In this document: piece after piece, positions 1-7,456 of the stretch
How the letters are laid out: each line of letters begins with the position of its first letter
Numbering within the stretch: position 1 is the stretch's first letter
NCBI GenBank assembly: GCA_021828185.1
Contig: JAKASI010000006.1
Location: 14,810-53,929 of the forward strand
Source of the DNA: an archaeon
GTDB taxonomy: Archaea; Thermoproteota; Nitrososphaeria; Nitrososphaerales; UBA183
Direction of reading: 5' to 3'
Length of the DNA stretch: 39,120 bases
The notes under the pieces: generated by a model
Databases searched by the model: none
Seen by the model: only the letters and a program-made list of their open reading frames with translations
Told to the model about the DNA's origin: nothing
Translations under genes and position numbers: made by a program

Positions 1-107
1 AGCCACTTCGCCAGCTTTGCTAGGTCCTTGCCCAAGGCCGGTATGCTAGTAAGAATGCCCGCTGCTAGAACAAGCCCTGCTACGATGTTCGTCAGTTCGA
101 TGATCAT
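1..107 (-). CDS. N-terminus of a small membrane protein (partial, runs off the left edge)
   Basis: An open frame on the minus strand starts with ATG at 107 and is still open at base 1, giving 35 residues. The sequence MIIELTNIVAG is followed by a hydrophobic stretch to about residue 24 and then a Lys-rich turn, which looks like a first membrane helix or signal anchor. A Shine-Dalgarno-like AAGGTGG lies about 6 bases before the ATG. The gene is divergent from the ClC gene and shares a short intergenic region with it. I cannot name the family from this fragment. Confidence 0.45.
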   Translation of the reverse strand, partial: MIIELTNIVAGLVLAAGILTSIPALGKDLAKLAKW

Positions 108-181
108 TTCCGGCCACCTTTGGAGGGGGAGCTGTAAAAAACCCTTTGCTTCCGACACTCTGTAATAGGCGGTCTTTCCGC

Positions 182-2041
182 ATGGGGAGCCAAGTTCGAC
201 TCATGCGAACCGGAGACAACCAGAGCCTGAGCACACCGCCGAAGCCGTCGAGGGTCAGTGCCCTGCTCCAGAGGAACTACCTCGCGAAGTGGACGGTGGT
301 CGGCGTACTCATCGGCACAATCGCAGGGTTCGGTGCGACCGCGTTCTATTTTCTCATTCAACTCACCACCAACCTGTTCCTTGGTGGAATCACCGGATTC
401 TATCCGCCGAACCCCACCGGAGAGTCGCTCGCACTGTTGTCGAATCATCCGACCTACTGGCTAATCCCGGTCTCGACCGCCCTAGGAGGCCTCGTCACGG
501 GCTTCCTGGTGTACAAGTTCGCCCCCGAGGCCGAGGGCCATGGGACGGACGAGGCCATAGCGGCGTTCCACCGTAAGGACGGCAAGATACGCAGGAGGAT
601 ACCGGTGGTAAAGGCAATCGCATCGGCCTTCACCATCGGGTCGGGCGGGAGCGGCGGCAGGGAGGGGCCGACTGCTCAGATCGCCGCGGGGTTCGGTTCA
701 TACGTGGGGGACGCGCTGAAGCTTGCCGTCAAGGACAAGAGGATCGCGGTGGCCGTCGGAATCGGAGCGGGCATCGGATCAATCTTCAAGTCCCCCTTTG
801 GCGGCGCTATGCTCAGCGGAGAGATCCTCTACAGCGGGGGAGACTTCGAGACAGAGGCCCTGATCCCTGGGTTCATAGCGTCGCCCATCGGATACGTGAT
901 CTTCGCCTCGTTTACAGGCTTCTCGCCCATCTTCGGCAACTCCGTGTCCTACGTGTTCACCCAGCCGGCGAACCTGGTCTTCTATGCGGCGCTTGGGGTC
1001 GTCTGCGGCCTGGTGGGGCGCGTCTGGACGACGTCATTCTACGCCACCAGGCGGGCTTTCGCCTCCCTGAAGATACCCAGATACCTCAAGCCTGCGGTAG
1101 GCCTCACAATCTCGGGCGTCATCGGTGTATTCTTTCCTGAGGTCCTGGGCCTTGGGTACGGATTCCTGCAGTACCTGATTGACGGCAGGCTCTACCTGGT
1201 CACGGCCAACTACTTCGCCGCGCCCATCCTGCTCATCCTGCTCCTCGTGATCCTGTTCAAGATCTTGGCAACATCGTTCACTGTGGGCTCCGGCGGGAGC
1301 GCCGGGGTGTTCGCCCCTTCGCTGGTCATAGGAGGGTTCGTGGGGGCTGCCTTCTGGGTCGCACTGAACTACGCGCTCCCTGGTCAGATACCGGTGCCAG
1401 CGCCCCTTGTGATCGTAGGGATGGTGGCACTCTTTGGCGGGGTGGGCCGCGTCCCCATCGCCGTCATACTGATGGTGAGCGAGATGACAGGTACCCTTTC
1501 GCTGCTGGCTCCAAGCATGGTGGCGGTGGTGCTCGCATACGTCGTGACCGGCCCCAAGTTCACAATTTACAGGAGCCAGGTGGAGAGGAGGGCGGACTCG
1601 CCCGCCCATAGAGGGGAGTACAATGTCCCCCTGCTGACGAAGATATTCGTCTCGGACGCCATGAACCACGAAGTGTACACCCTGTCTCCCTCCGACGCCG
1701 TGGCCTCGGCCAACCAGGCGATGGTCGAAAGGGGCTTCCGGGGCATCCCTGTGGTGGAGTCCGGGCAGCTGGTGGGAATCGTGACCATGAGCGACGTCCT
1801 GAGGATTCCACAAGAGAAGATGGGAACTGCCACCCTCAGGGAGGTGATGACCCAGAACCCCCTGGTTGTGCACCCCGGCGACTCGCTCCTGGCAGCCCTG
1901 GAGAAGATGACCAATAATGGGGTCGGAAGGCTCCCTGTGGTGTCAGAGGCAGGAAGGATTGTGGGAATCATCTCGAGGACCGACGTCACCAGAGCCTACA
2001 ACAGGACCATCGACCTCCTGTCGAAGTCAGAGCAGACCTGA
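182..2041 (+). CDS. ClC-family chloride channel or H+/Cl- antiporter with C-terminal CBS pair
   Basis: This is an integral membrane anion transporter of the ClC family, about 619 residues. The three selectivity-filter regions are visible: GSGGSGGREGP, which carries the gating glutamate of the GREGP motif; the GIGAGIGSIFKSPFGG segment; and GSGGSAGVFAPS, followed by a GRVPIA turn. Two CBS domains occupy roughly the last 130 residues (VSDAMNHEV to SDVLRI, then LREVMTQNP to RTDVTRAY) and probably bind adenine nucleotides. Retention of the gating glutamate fits either an antiporter or a gated channel. The frame is open from 146, but ATG 182 and ATG 203 are more natural starts and I cannot choose firmly between them. 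The gene is divergent from the partial gene at the left edge. Confidence 0.93.
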   Translation: MGSQVRLMRTGDNQSLSTPPKPSRVSALLQRNYLAKWTVVGVLIGTIAGFGATAFYFLIQLTTNLFLGGITGFYPPNPTGESLALLSNHPTYWLIPVSTALGGLVTGFLVYKFAPEAEGHGTDEAIAAFHRKDGKIRRRIPVVKAIASAFTIGSGGSGGREGPTAQIAAGFGSYVGDALKLAVKDKRIAVAVGIGAGIGSIFKSPFGGAMLSGEILYSGGDFETEALIPGFIASPIGYVIFASFTGFSPIFGNSVSYVFTQPANLVFYAALGVVCGLVGRVWTTSFYATRRAFASLKIPRYLKPAVGLTISGVIGVFFPEVLGLGYGFLQYLIDGRLYLVTANYFAAPILLILLLVILFKILATSFTVGSGGSAGVFAPSLVIGGFVGAAFWVALNYALPGQIPVPAPLVIVGMVALFGGVGRVPIAVILMVSEMTGTLSLLAPSMVAVVLAYVVTGPKFTIYRSQVERRADSPAHRGEYNVPLLTKIFVSDAMNHEVYTLSPSDAVASANQAMVERGFRGIPVVESGQLVGIVTMSDVLRIPQEKMGTATLREVMTQNPLVVHPGDSLLAALEKMTNNGVGRLPVVSEAGRIVGIISRTDVTRAYNRTIDLLSKSEQT

Positions 2042-2053
2042 CTCGGGGTTGGA

Positions 2054-2144
2054 CGGGCCCGGGGGGATTCGAACCCACGGTCTCTGAGGCAAACCCCTTC
2101 AGCTCCGAAGGCTGACGCCTTAATCCGTGCTAGGCTACGGGCCC
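2054..2144 (-). tRNA. tRNA-Arg (anticodon UCG) with an unusually long variable region
   Basis: On the minus strand a full cloverleaf folds: a 7-bp acceptor stem GGGCCCG/CGGGCCC, a D arm GCCT/AGGC, a 5-bp anticodon stem TCAGC/GCTGA around the loop CTTCGGA (anticodon TCG at 2108-2106), and a T arm with TTCGAAT. CCA is not encoded and the discriminator base is G. The variable region (2098-2079) is 20 nt instead of the usual 5 for tRNA-Arg. It folds as GGTTT-GCCTCAG-AGACC, five pairs counting one G-U. Removing about 15 nt would restore a normal 76-nt tRNA-Arg, so this is either a non-canonical intron or a class-II-like arm. The T stem also has a T-C mismatch at its second pair. The gene is next to and codirectional with mtnA. 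Confidence 0.85.
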
Positions 2145-2169
2145 GAGCAGCCGCGGCATCTCCGGCTAA

Positions 2170-3228
2170 TTAAGACATGATGCGCCGGATGCTCTCCCCG
2201 AAGGGCGGGGCGAGGATCCCACGCTCAGTCACCATGGACGTTACGAGGTCGGGAGGGGTCATGTCGAACGCCGGGTTCGACACCGGGATCCCCTTGGGCG
2301 CAATCCGCTTTCCTCTGACCTTGAACACCTCGTCTGCCCCCCTTTCTTCGATGGTCACCTGGTCGTGCAGGCGGCCTAGGTCGAAGGTAGAACGTGGGGC
2401 TGCGGGGTGGAACGGGACCCCGTGCCTCTTGGCCAGCACGGCCTCCTGATAGGTCCCGATCTTGTTGAAGACGTAGCCATCCTTCGTGACCCTGTCGGCA
2501 CCGACGACCACGCGGTCGACCCTCCCGAGGCTGAGCATGTGGCCGACCGCGGTGTCAGCGATCAGAGTGCAGGATATCCGGTCCCGGACCAGCTCGAAGG
2601 CGGTCAGCCTAGCCCCCTGCAGCGCGGGCCTAGTTTCCGGGACGAGGACTTTGACCAGCTTCCCCTGCTCCACCGCCGCCCTCACCACCCCCAGCGCCGT
2701 GCCATAGCCCACAGTCGCCAGGGCCCCTGCGTTGCACTGGGTGAGGATGGTCTCTCCGTCGCGTATCAGGCCGGCCCCGTGGGCGCCGAGCCTCCTGTTC
2801 ACAGCCACGTCTTCCTCCTCCATCAGCTTCGCCTCCTCCGAGACCGCCTCCCGAGCTTCCCTGGCCGACCGCGCATCGCGCGCCCTCGACACCACCCTGT
2901 CAATCCCCCAGAAGAGGTTCACTGCAGTAGGCCGGGTCGAGCGCAGCATGGAGGCCGCCGCTTCCAGGTCGCGCATCAGGTCGGGGAGCCGGGTTGCCCT
3001 GGACCTGCGGGCCGCCAGCGCCACGCCCATGGCCGCAGCCACCCCTATGGCAGGGGCCCCCCTGACCACCATGGTCCTGATGGCTCCCGCGACCTGTTCC
3101 GGGGTGTCGAAGGTCACGTAGCGGAACCTTGTGGGGAGCGCGGTCTGGTCGATCATCTTCACCTTCCCGTCTTTCCAGGTGACGGTCCGGAGCGTGAAGA
3201 AGTCGGCCACAGACACAAGGGCAGGCAT
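2170..3228 (-). CDS. mtnA: S-methyl-5-thioribose-1-phosphate isomerase (aIF2B-like family)
   Basis: A 352-residue member of the MtnA/eIF2B-alpha-like family. MtnA interconverts 5-methylthioribose-1-phosphate and methylthioribulose-1-phosphate in methionine salvage. Family hallmarks are the VRGAPAIG substrate loop (residues 55-62), QCNAGALATVGYGTAL with the catalytic Cys at 165, VPETRP at 196-201, and VGADRV with the catalytic Asp at 245. Related archaeal proteins act on ribose-1,5-bisphosphate, and the exact substrate cannot be settled by eye, although the N-terminal WKDGKVKMIDQTALP segment favours the MtnA branch. The start may lie a few residues further in, because family members often begin near the RTVTWKDG segment. 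Confidence 0.85.
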   Translation of the reverse strand: MPALVSVADFFTLRTVTWKDGKVKMIDQTALPTRFRYVTFDTPEQVAGAIRTMVVRGAPAIGVAAAMGVALAARRSRATRLPDLMRDLEAAASMLRSTRPTAVNLFWGIDRVVSRARDARSAREAREAVSEEAKLMEEEDVAVNRRLGAHGAGLIRDGETILTQCNAGALATVGYGTALGVVRAAVEQGKLVKVLVPETRPALQGARLTAFELVRDRISCTLIADTAVGHMLSLGRVDRVVVGADRVTKDGYVFNKIGTYQEAVLAKRHGVPFHPAAPRSTFDLGRLHDQVTIEERGADEVFKVRGKRIAPKGIPVSNPAFDMTPPDLVTSMVTERGILAPPFGESIRRIMS

Positions 3229-3363
3229 CCGCTCTATAGGATTTCCGGGACGCCCCTCATCATCTTCAAATAGAGTGGAGGCCGTCGGGGCACGAAGACT
3301 TTGCAGGGCCCTCCGCAGGAAGAAGCGCAGGTCGCACCGTTCAGGGCGTCGCTCTCTGGCGGC

Positions 3364-3846
3364 ATGGTGAAGGTAACGGAGACGGAGAGGTTCGGGGAGC
3401 TCGAGGAGTCGGGATACGGGTCAAGGGAGGGGCACGAGCTCGTCCTCCGGGACTTCGAGGCGCTCTACCTGCTCTATGCCCACAAGCTCGACCTCGAGGA
3501 GGCCGGGGCGAAGGTGAGCTTCGAAAGGCTGGCCGAACTCAGCCAGGGGAAGGCGGGGGACTCTTGGACGAAGTTCGTGATCTACAGAGACCTCAGGAGC
3601 CGGGGGTACATAGTCAGAGAAGGCTTCGGGTTCGGGACGGACCTCAGGGTGTACGACAGGGGGGACTACCCGAAGAAACCTGCGAAGTATGTGGTGTTCG
3701 CCCTCGACGAAGGTATCGAGAAGGGGATGGCAGACCTGCAGAAGTCCGTGAAAGAGATGGCTAGGATGGGGAAGGAGGCGATCATTGCCGTCATCGAGAG
3801 GAGAGGGGAGGTGATCTACTACAAGGTCAGCAGGGCAAGGTTCTGA
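3364..3846 (+). CDS. endA: tRNA-splicing endonuclease (tRNA-intron lyase) family subunit, catalytic His replaced
   Basis: A 160-residue protein with the C-terminal catalytic fold of the archaeal tRNA-splicing endonuclease, which cuts bulge-helix-bulge introns. The segment RDLRSRGYIVREGFGFGTDLRVY is diagnostic. The catalytic Tyr (residue 97) and Lys (residue 137, in GKEAIIAV) are present. The position of the catalytic His, just before the conserved YVV strand, reads Pro106 (KKPAKYVVFAL instead of an H-A/S-x-Y-V pattern). The frame is open upstream to 3301, but ATG 3364 is the first convincing start and a TATA-like CAAATAG lies near 3266. The gene heads a tight operon with the UbiA gene (4-base gap). 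It may be one subunit of a heteromeric enzyme whose partner supplies the His. Confidence 0.85.
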   Translation: MVKVTETERFGELEESGYGSREGHELVLRDFEALYLLYAHKLDLEEAGAKVSFERLAELSQGKAGDSWTKFVIYRDLRSRGYIVREGFGFGTDLRVYDRGDYPKKPAKYVVFALDEGIEKGMADLQKSVKEMARMGKEAIIAVIERRGEVIYYKVSRARF

Positions 3847-3850
3847 CCGG

Positions 3851-4696
3851 ATGAACGCCCGCCCTGCGGTTGACCTCGTGAGGCCGGTCAACTGCGCGAT
3901 GATCGGGTTCGCGGTCGTCGTCGGGGCGTTCGTGTCGAGGCCGGCGGTGGTGTCCCTGACCCAGCTCACGCTTGGGTTCCTGACGGGGTTCTTCATCTGC
4001 GCCTACTCGATGGTCGTGAACGACGTGTACGACCTCGAAGTGGACAAGGTCAACCGGCCGGAGCGGCCGCTTCCGAGCGGACAGGTCACCGTCAAAGGAG
4101 CCACGGCACTGTCCTACGCCGCCCTCGCCCTGGGACTGGGGTGCGCCGCGTTGTCGTTCAACGTGCTCGCGCTGGGGATAGCGAGCGCATACGCCTTCCT
4201 CTCATGGTTGTACAACAGCAGGGCCAAGAAGACAGGGCTGGCTGGCAACCTGATTGTCGCGTCGTCGCTGGCCATCCCATTCGTCTACGGCGGCGCGGTC
4301 ACCGGGGGGGCGATCGCCGGCTCTCTCCTTGTTCTGATGGCGCTCACCGCCTTCTTCTCCGGCGTCGGAAGGGAGGTGGTCAAGGCCATGGCCGACGTGG
4401 AGGGGGACGCCAAGAGGGAGGTGAACTCGGTGGCAAGGAGCAGGGGCCTCGCGTTCGCGTCTTGGGTGGGAGCGGCCTTCTTTATCCTGGCGGTGCTGAC
4501 CAGCTGGGTGCCCTTGCTGACCGGCCTCGCCAACGAAGTCTACACCCTGGGGGTGGCCGTCCCCGACGCAGTATTCCTCTACCTCGCGGTGGCTATAGTG
4601 CTGCGCCACGAGCCGGCGAGCGCCTACAGGGTCAAGAACATCGCCCTCGCCGGCATGACGGTGGGCCTCCTGGTCTTCATCGGAGGCGCATTCTAG
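3851..4696 (+). CDS. UbiA-family prenyltransferase, likely digeranylgeranylglyceryl phosphate synthase
   Basis: An integral membrane prenyltransferase of 281 residues with about eight to nine hydrophobic helices. The first Asp-rich motif NDVYDLEVDKVNRPERPLPSG (residues 57 on) and the second, around DVEGD (about residue 180), bind the Mg-diphosphate of the isoprenoid donor. The NRPERPLPSG continuation is typical of the archaeal enzyme that attaches the second geranylgeranyl chain to form the diether lipid core. Other UbiA substrates cannot be excluded. The ATG lies 4 bases after the endA stop and the gene ends 4 bases before rfcL, so the three are probably cotranscribed. Confidence 0.88.
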   Translation: MNARPAVDLVRPVNCAMIGFAVVVGAFVSRPAVVSLTQLTLGFLTGFFICAYSMVVNDVYDLEVDKVNRPERPLPSGQVTVKGATALSYAALALGLGCAALSFNVLALGIASAYAFLSWLYNSRAKKTGLAGNLIVASSLAIPFVYGGAVTGGAIAGSLLVLMALTAFFSGVGREVVKAMADVEGDAKREVNSVARSRGLAFASWVGAAFFILAVLTSWVPLLTGLANEVYTLGVAVPDAVFLYLAVAIVLRHEPASAYRVKNIALAGMTVGLLVFIGGAF

Positions 4697-4700
4697 GCCG

Positions 4701-5876
4701 ATGTGGAGCGAGAAGTACAGGCCCCGGAGCCTGGAGGAGATGGTGGGGAACGACGAAGGGAGAGCGAAGCTCTCGCTCTGGTTGAAGAGGTGGAAACCCG
4801 GAGGGAAGGCAGCGCTGCTCGTGGGGCCGCCGGGCACGGGCAAGACGACCACCGTCCATCTTGTGGCTGAAAGCCTTGGGCTCAACCTGGTGGAGCTCAA
4901 CGCCAGCGACACCAGGACGAAGGACAAGCTCTCCAAGAGGATAGGTGAGGCGATCGCAAGCACCAGCCTGTTCGGGGGGAACTCCCTGATCTTCCTCGAC
5001 GAGGTTGACGGGCTGGCGGGGAGGTCGGACTACGGAGCCGTCGACTACATCAAGGACGCTGTCAGGAGCAGCGAGAACCCGGTAGTCATGGCAGCCAACG
5101 ACCCGGAGTCTGACGAGGTGAAGAAGCTTGGGAGCGCGGTGAGCAGGATAGAGTTCCGGAGGCCAGAGCAGGCGGTGGTGGAGAAGTGGCTGGAGGCCAT
5201 CGCAGCCAAGGAGGGGATGTCCGTCGGCAAAGACGAGCTGGAGAAGCTGGCCAGGGCGGCTCACGGAGACCTCAGGGCTGCGGTGAACTTCTTGCAGGCA
5301 GGCATCCCTGCACAGAAGGACGAAGAGCTCACAGCTTCGGAGGCAGTGAACGCATTCTTCGACGCAGAGGACGAGAAGACCGCCCTGCGGGCGCTCCGAT
5401 CGTACCCGGGACAGCCACGAGAAAAGCTGAAGGACATCTTCACGGCCGTGGTGAAGTCCAGGGTCCATGAGGAGAGGAAGGCCGCCGCCCTCGAAGTCCT
5501 GTCAAGGGCCGACCTGGTGATGGGGAGGATCATGCGGGGGAAGAACTGGCGGCTGCTGAGGTACCTGGACCCGATGCTCGCCTCGGAGCTCTGGAAGACC
5601 CTGGGGGACGGCGGACCGAGGTATACCCTGGACGGGAATCCCTGGCCCATCCAAATTAGGATATGGAACGACTCAAGGAAGCTCAAGGACGTCGCCTCCC
5701 TGGCTGCGAAGAGGATGGGGACCAGCCAGAAGGGGTTCCTGGTGCAGGACATGCCTTTCGTCATTCTCCTCTGCTCGGACAGGGAGTTCAGGGAGGAGCT
5801 CCTCGGCAGCCTCGACCTTGGTGAGAACTACGACCTCTTCTTGGCCAAGGAGTCCGCGAGAGGCGCCAGGCGCTAG
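4701..5876 (+). CDS. rfcL: Replication factor C large subunit (clamp loader)
   Basis: A 391-residue AAA+ ATPase that loads the PCNA sliding clamp together with RfcS. The N-terminal MWSEKYRPRSLEEMVGN box is characteristic of RfcL. Walker A (GPPGTGKTT, residues 42-50), the NASDTR box and Walker B (LIFLDEVD, about 96-103) are intact. The C-terminal collar region follows. The protein is near the short end for the family, and I see no clear PCNA-interacting box at its C-terminus, which ends LAKESARGARR. It is the last gene of the endA-ubiA-rfcL run and converges on the small winged-helix gene, with a 4-base overlap of the stop regions. Confidence 0.95.
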   Translation: MWSEKYRPRSLEEMVGNDEGRAKLSLWLKRWKPGGKAALLVGPPGTGKTTTVHLVAESLGLNLVELNASDTRTKDKLSKRIGEAIASTSLFGGNSLIFLDEVDGLAGRSDYGAVDYIKDAVRSSENPVVMAANDPESDEVKKLGSAVSRIEFRRPEQAVVEKWLEAIAAKEGMSVGKDELEKLARAAHGDLRAAVNFLQAGIPAQKDEELTASEAVNAFFDAEDEKTALRALRSYPGQPREKLKDIFTAVVKSRVHEERKAAALEVLSRADLVMGRIMRGKNWRLLRYLDPMLASELWKTLGDGGPRYTLDGNPWPIQIRIWNDSRKLKDVASLAAKRMGTSQKGFLVQDMPFVILLCSDREFREELLGSLDLGENYDLFLAKESARGARR

Positions 5877-6145
5877 CTGTAAGGCTCGGGTTCGGACGCT
5901 CCCGCTCCCTTCCAGTCGGAGTAGAAGCGGGACAGGGCGCCCGTGAAGGGGCTCGACTGGTCTAGCCGGAAGATCCTGATCCTGTTGAACCTCTTCTCCG
6001 TCAGGATGCCCGACCTCGTCAGGAACTCCAGGTGCTTCGCGGTTGCGCCGTGCGAGAGCCCAGCCCTTCTCATTATCTCCGATATGTTGAGCTCGCCGGT
6101 CTCCAGCATCACGGTCAGCACCTTGGTCCTCCCGTAGGAGGACAT
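5873..6145 (-). CDS. Small winged-helix DNA-binding protein
   Basis: A 90-residue protein that is almost entirely one winged helix: YGRTKVLTVMLETGELNISEIMRRAGLSHGATAKHLEFLTRSGILTEKR, followed by a wing with RIRIFRLD. The recognition helix lies around GLSHGATAKHLEFL. It resembles the small ArsR-like or predicted archaeal transcription regulators. Its ATG is 7 bases after the cdc6 stop, so it is probably cotranscribed with cdc6. The target is unknown. Confidence 0.75.
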   Translation of the reverse strand: MSSYGRTKVLTVMLETGELNISEIMRRAGLSHGATAKHLEFLTRSGILTEKRFNRIRIFRLDQSSPFTGALSRFYSDWKGAGASEPEPYS

Positions 6146-6152
6146 CAGCCTC

Positions 6153-7328
6153 TCAAGCTCTAACGTCGGCGACCATCCCCTTCTCGAGCTCGCCCATCAG
6201 CTCCTTCGCCGAGACCAGGGAGAGCCCGATCATGGTAGTCCTCCCCCTCATCCCCTTTCCGGAAAGCTGCGTCTCGATGATCCCCTTCCTTGCGAGCTCG
6301 TTGACGTCGCTCCACACCTGGGTGTGGCGGTAGGCCGTGATGCCCTTGCCTTCGCAGAGGGCGGAGTAGTTCTTCTCCACCTCCCCTATGGTGACGTAGG
6401 TGGAGTCTCCCTTCTTCAGAAGGGCAGAGATGGCCATCAGCAGGACCTTCTGGTGGGTAGTGAGGTAGGCGAGCTCCTCCTTCCTGAGCTGCGGAGGGAG
6501 CGAGGCCTTGGCCGACCTTATGTGCTCTGGGAGCACCCTGGGAGATTCCGAGTCGTCCGCGAGCTTCCCGGCTCGCCAGACCAGGTCCAGGGCGTAGCGC
6601 GCGTCGCCGTAGGTCCCCGCTATGTCTGCGGCCAGTGCCATGGCGTCGTCGTCGAGGGCGCCGTCGTTGAAGGCCTCGGCGCGCGACGCGAGGATGTCGG
6701 CTAGCTGCTCCGAGGGATAGCTGTCAAGCTGAATCTCGTTCCACTGCAGCGAGCTCAGGGTGCTCAGGTCCACCTTCTTCAGGTAGTCGGTCGTCTTCGA
6801 GATCAGCAGGGAAGACAGGACCTGGCTTCCGGGCGCCATCTCCCTGAGCCTGGTTATCGTGTACAGCGAGGACGGGTCGGACAGGACGAGGTTGTCGACC
6901 TCGTCGAAGGCGATCACCAGGTGCGTCCTGTTGCTCCTCAGCTCCTCCAGAAGCGCGTTCAGCAGCTCCTCGAAGCTGTACCCCCGCGTCGGGTAGTTCT
7001 GGCCCAGCGACTTCAGCGCCTTCACCATTATCGCCTGCAGCGACCGGTCTATCCTGCAGTTGACGTGGACGGCTTTCACGAGATTCCCGTAGAGGGACGC
7101 CTTCTTGGGCAGCGACTCGAGCAGCAACTTCTTCGCGAGCATCGTCTTACCGCTCCCCACCGGGCCCGTTATCATCACGGTCTGGCTCGCCTTGGAGGCG
7201 TTCTGGGCGACCCCCTGGAAGTAGAGCTCCAGCTTCCTCAGCTGGGCTTCGCGGTGCGGGATCTGGTGGGGGAGGTACTCCTGCAGCAGGATCGCCTCGT
7301 CCCTGAAGACCGATCTGGGGGATGTCAT
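6153..7328 (-). CDS. cdc6: Orc1/Cdc6 replication initiator
   Basis: A 391-residue AAA+ origin-binding protein. It contains Walker A GPVGSGKT (residues 55-62), Walker B with FDEVDN (141-146), a sensor-1-like segment near LISKTTDYLKK, and a C-terminal winged helix (about 300-385) with a typical archaeal wing around QLSGKGMRGRTTMIGL. The ATG at 7328 lies 27 bases downstream of a TTATAAG box (minus strand, 7361-7355), so the message is likely leaderless. It is followed by a cotranscribed winged-helix gene. Archaeal cdc6 genes often lie next to an origin; see the upstream region. Confidence 0.93.
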   Translation of the reverse strand: MTSPRSVFRDEAILLQEYLPHQIPHREAQLRKLELYFQGVAQNASKASQTVMITGPVGSGKTMLAKKLLLESLPKKASLYGNLVKAVHVNCRIDRSLQAIMVKALKSLGQNYPTRGYSFEELLNALLEELRSNRTHLVIAFDEVDNLVLSDPSSLYTITRLREMAPGSQVLSSLLISKTTDYLKKVDLSTLSSLQWNEIQLDSYPSEQLADILASRAEAFNDGALDDDAMALAADIAGTYGDARYALDLVWRAGKLADDSESPRVLPEHIRSAKASLPPQLRKEELAYLTTHQKVLLMAISALLKKGDSTYVTIGEVEKNYSALCEGKGITAYRHTQVWSDVNELARKGIIETQLSGKGMRGRTTMIGLSLVSAKELMGELEKGMVADVRA

Positions 7329-7456
7329 GAGAAGGCCAGACGATTCTCCGGTTTCATCTTATAACTTTGATTATGCATTCGGTTGAACGACCGGAAGAGG
7401 GTAAGCCGAAAGTATTCAGGCAAAGGAAAAAAGAAGAGAAACGGAGGCGTGCGGGG
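7329..7456. promoter_or_regulatory. cdc6/dehydrogenase divergent intergenic region; weak candidate origin
   Basis: A 128-base region between the divergent cdc6 and dehydrogenase genes. It is AT-richer than its surroundings, with the cdc6 TATA box (TTATAAG on the minus strand, 7361-7355) and a purine-rich run GGAAAAAAGAAGAGAAA near 7425-7441. A Shine-Dalgarno GGAGG for the dehydrogenase ends at 7447. Origins are often found beside cdc6, but I could not identify ORB elements, so the origin role is only a suggestion. Confidence 0.35.

Noticed and set aside
2054..2144. Reading the tRNA as Ser or Leu because of its long variable arm
   Set aside because: The 5-bp anticodon stem and loop place TCG as the anticodon, and the body matches archaeal tRNA-Arg.
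2407..3273. Plus-strand open frame antisense to mtnA
   Set aside because: Pro/Arg/His-rich composition typical of shadow frames; mtnA motifs are intact on the minus strand.
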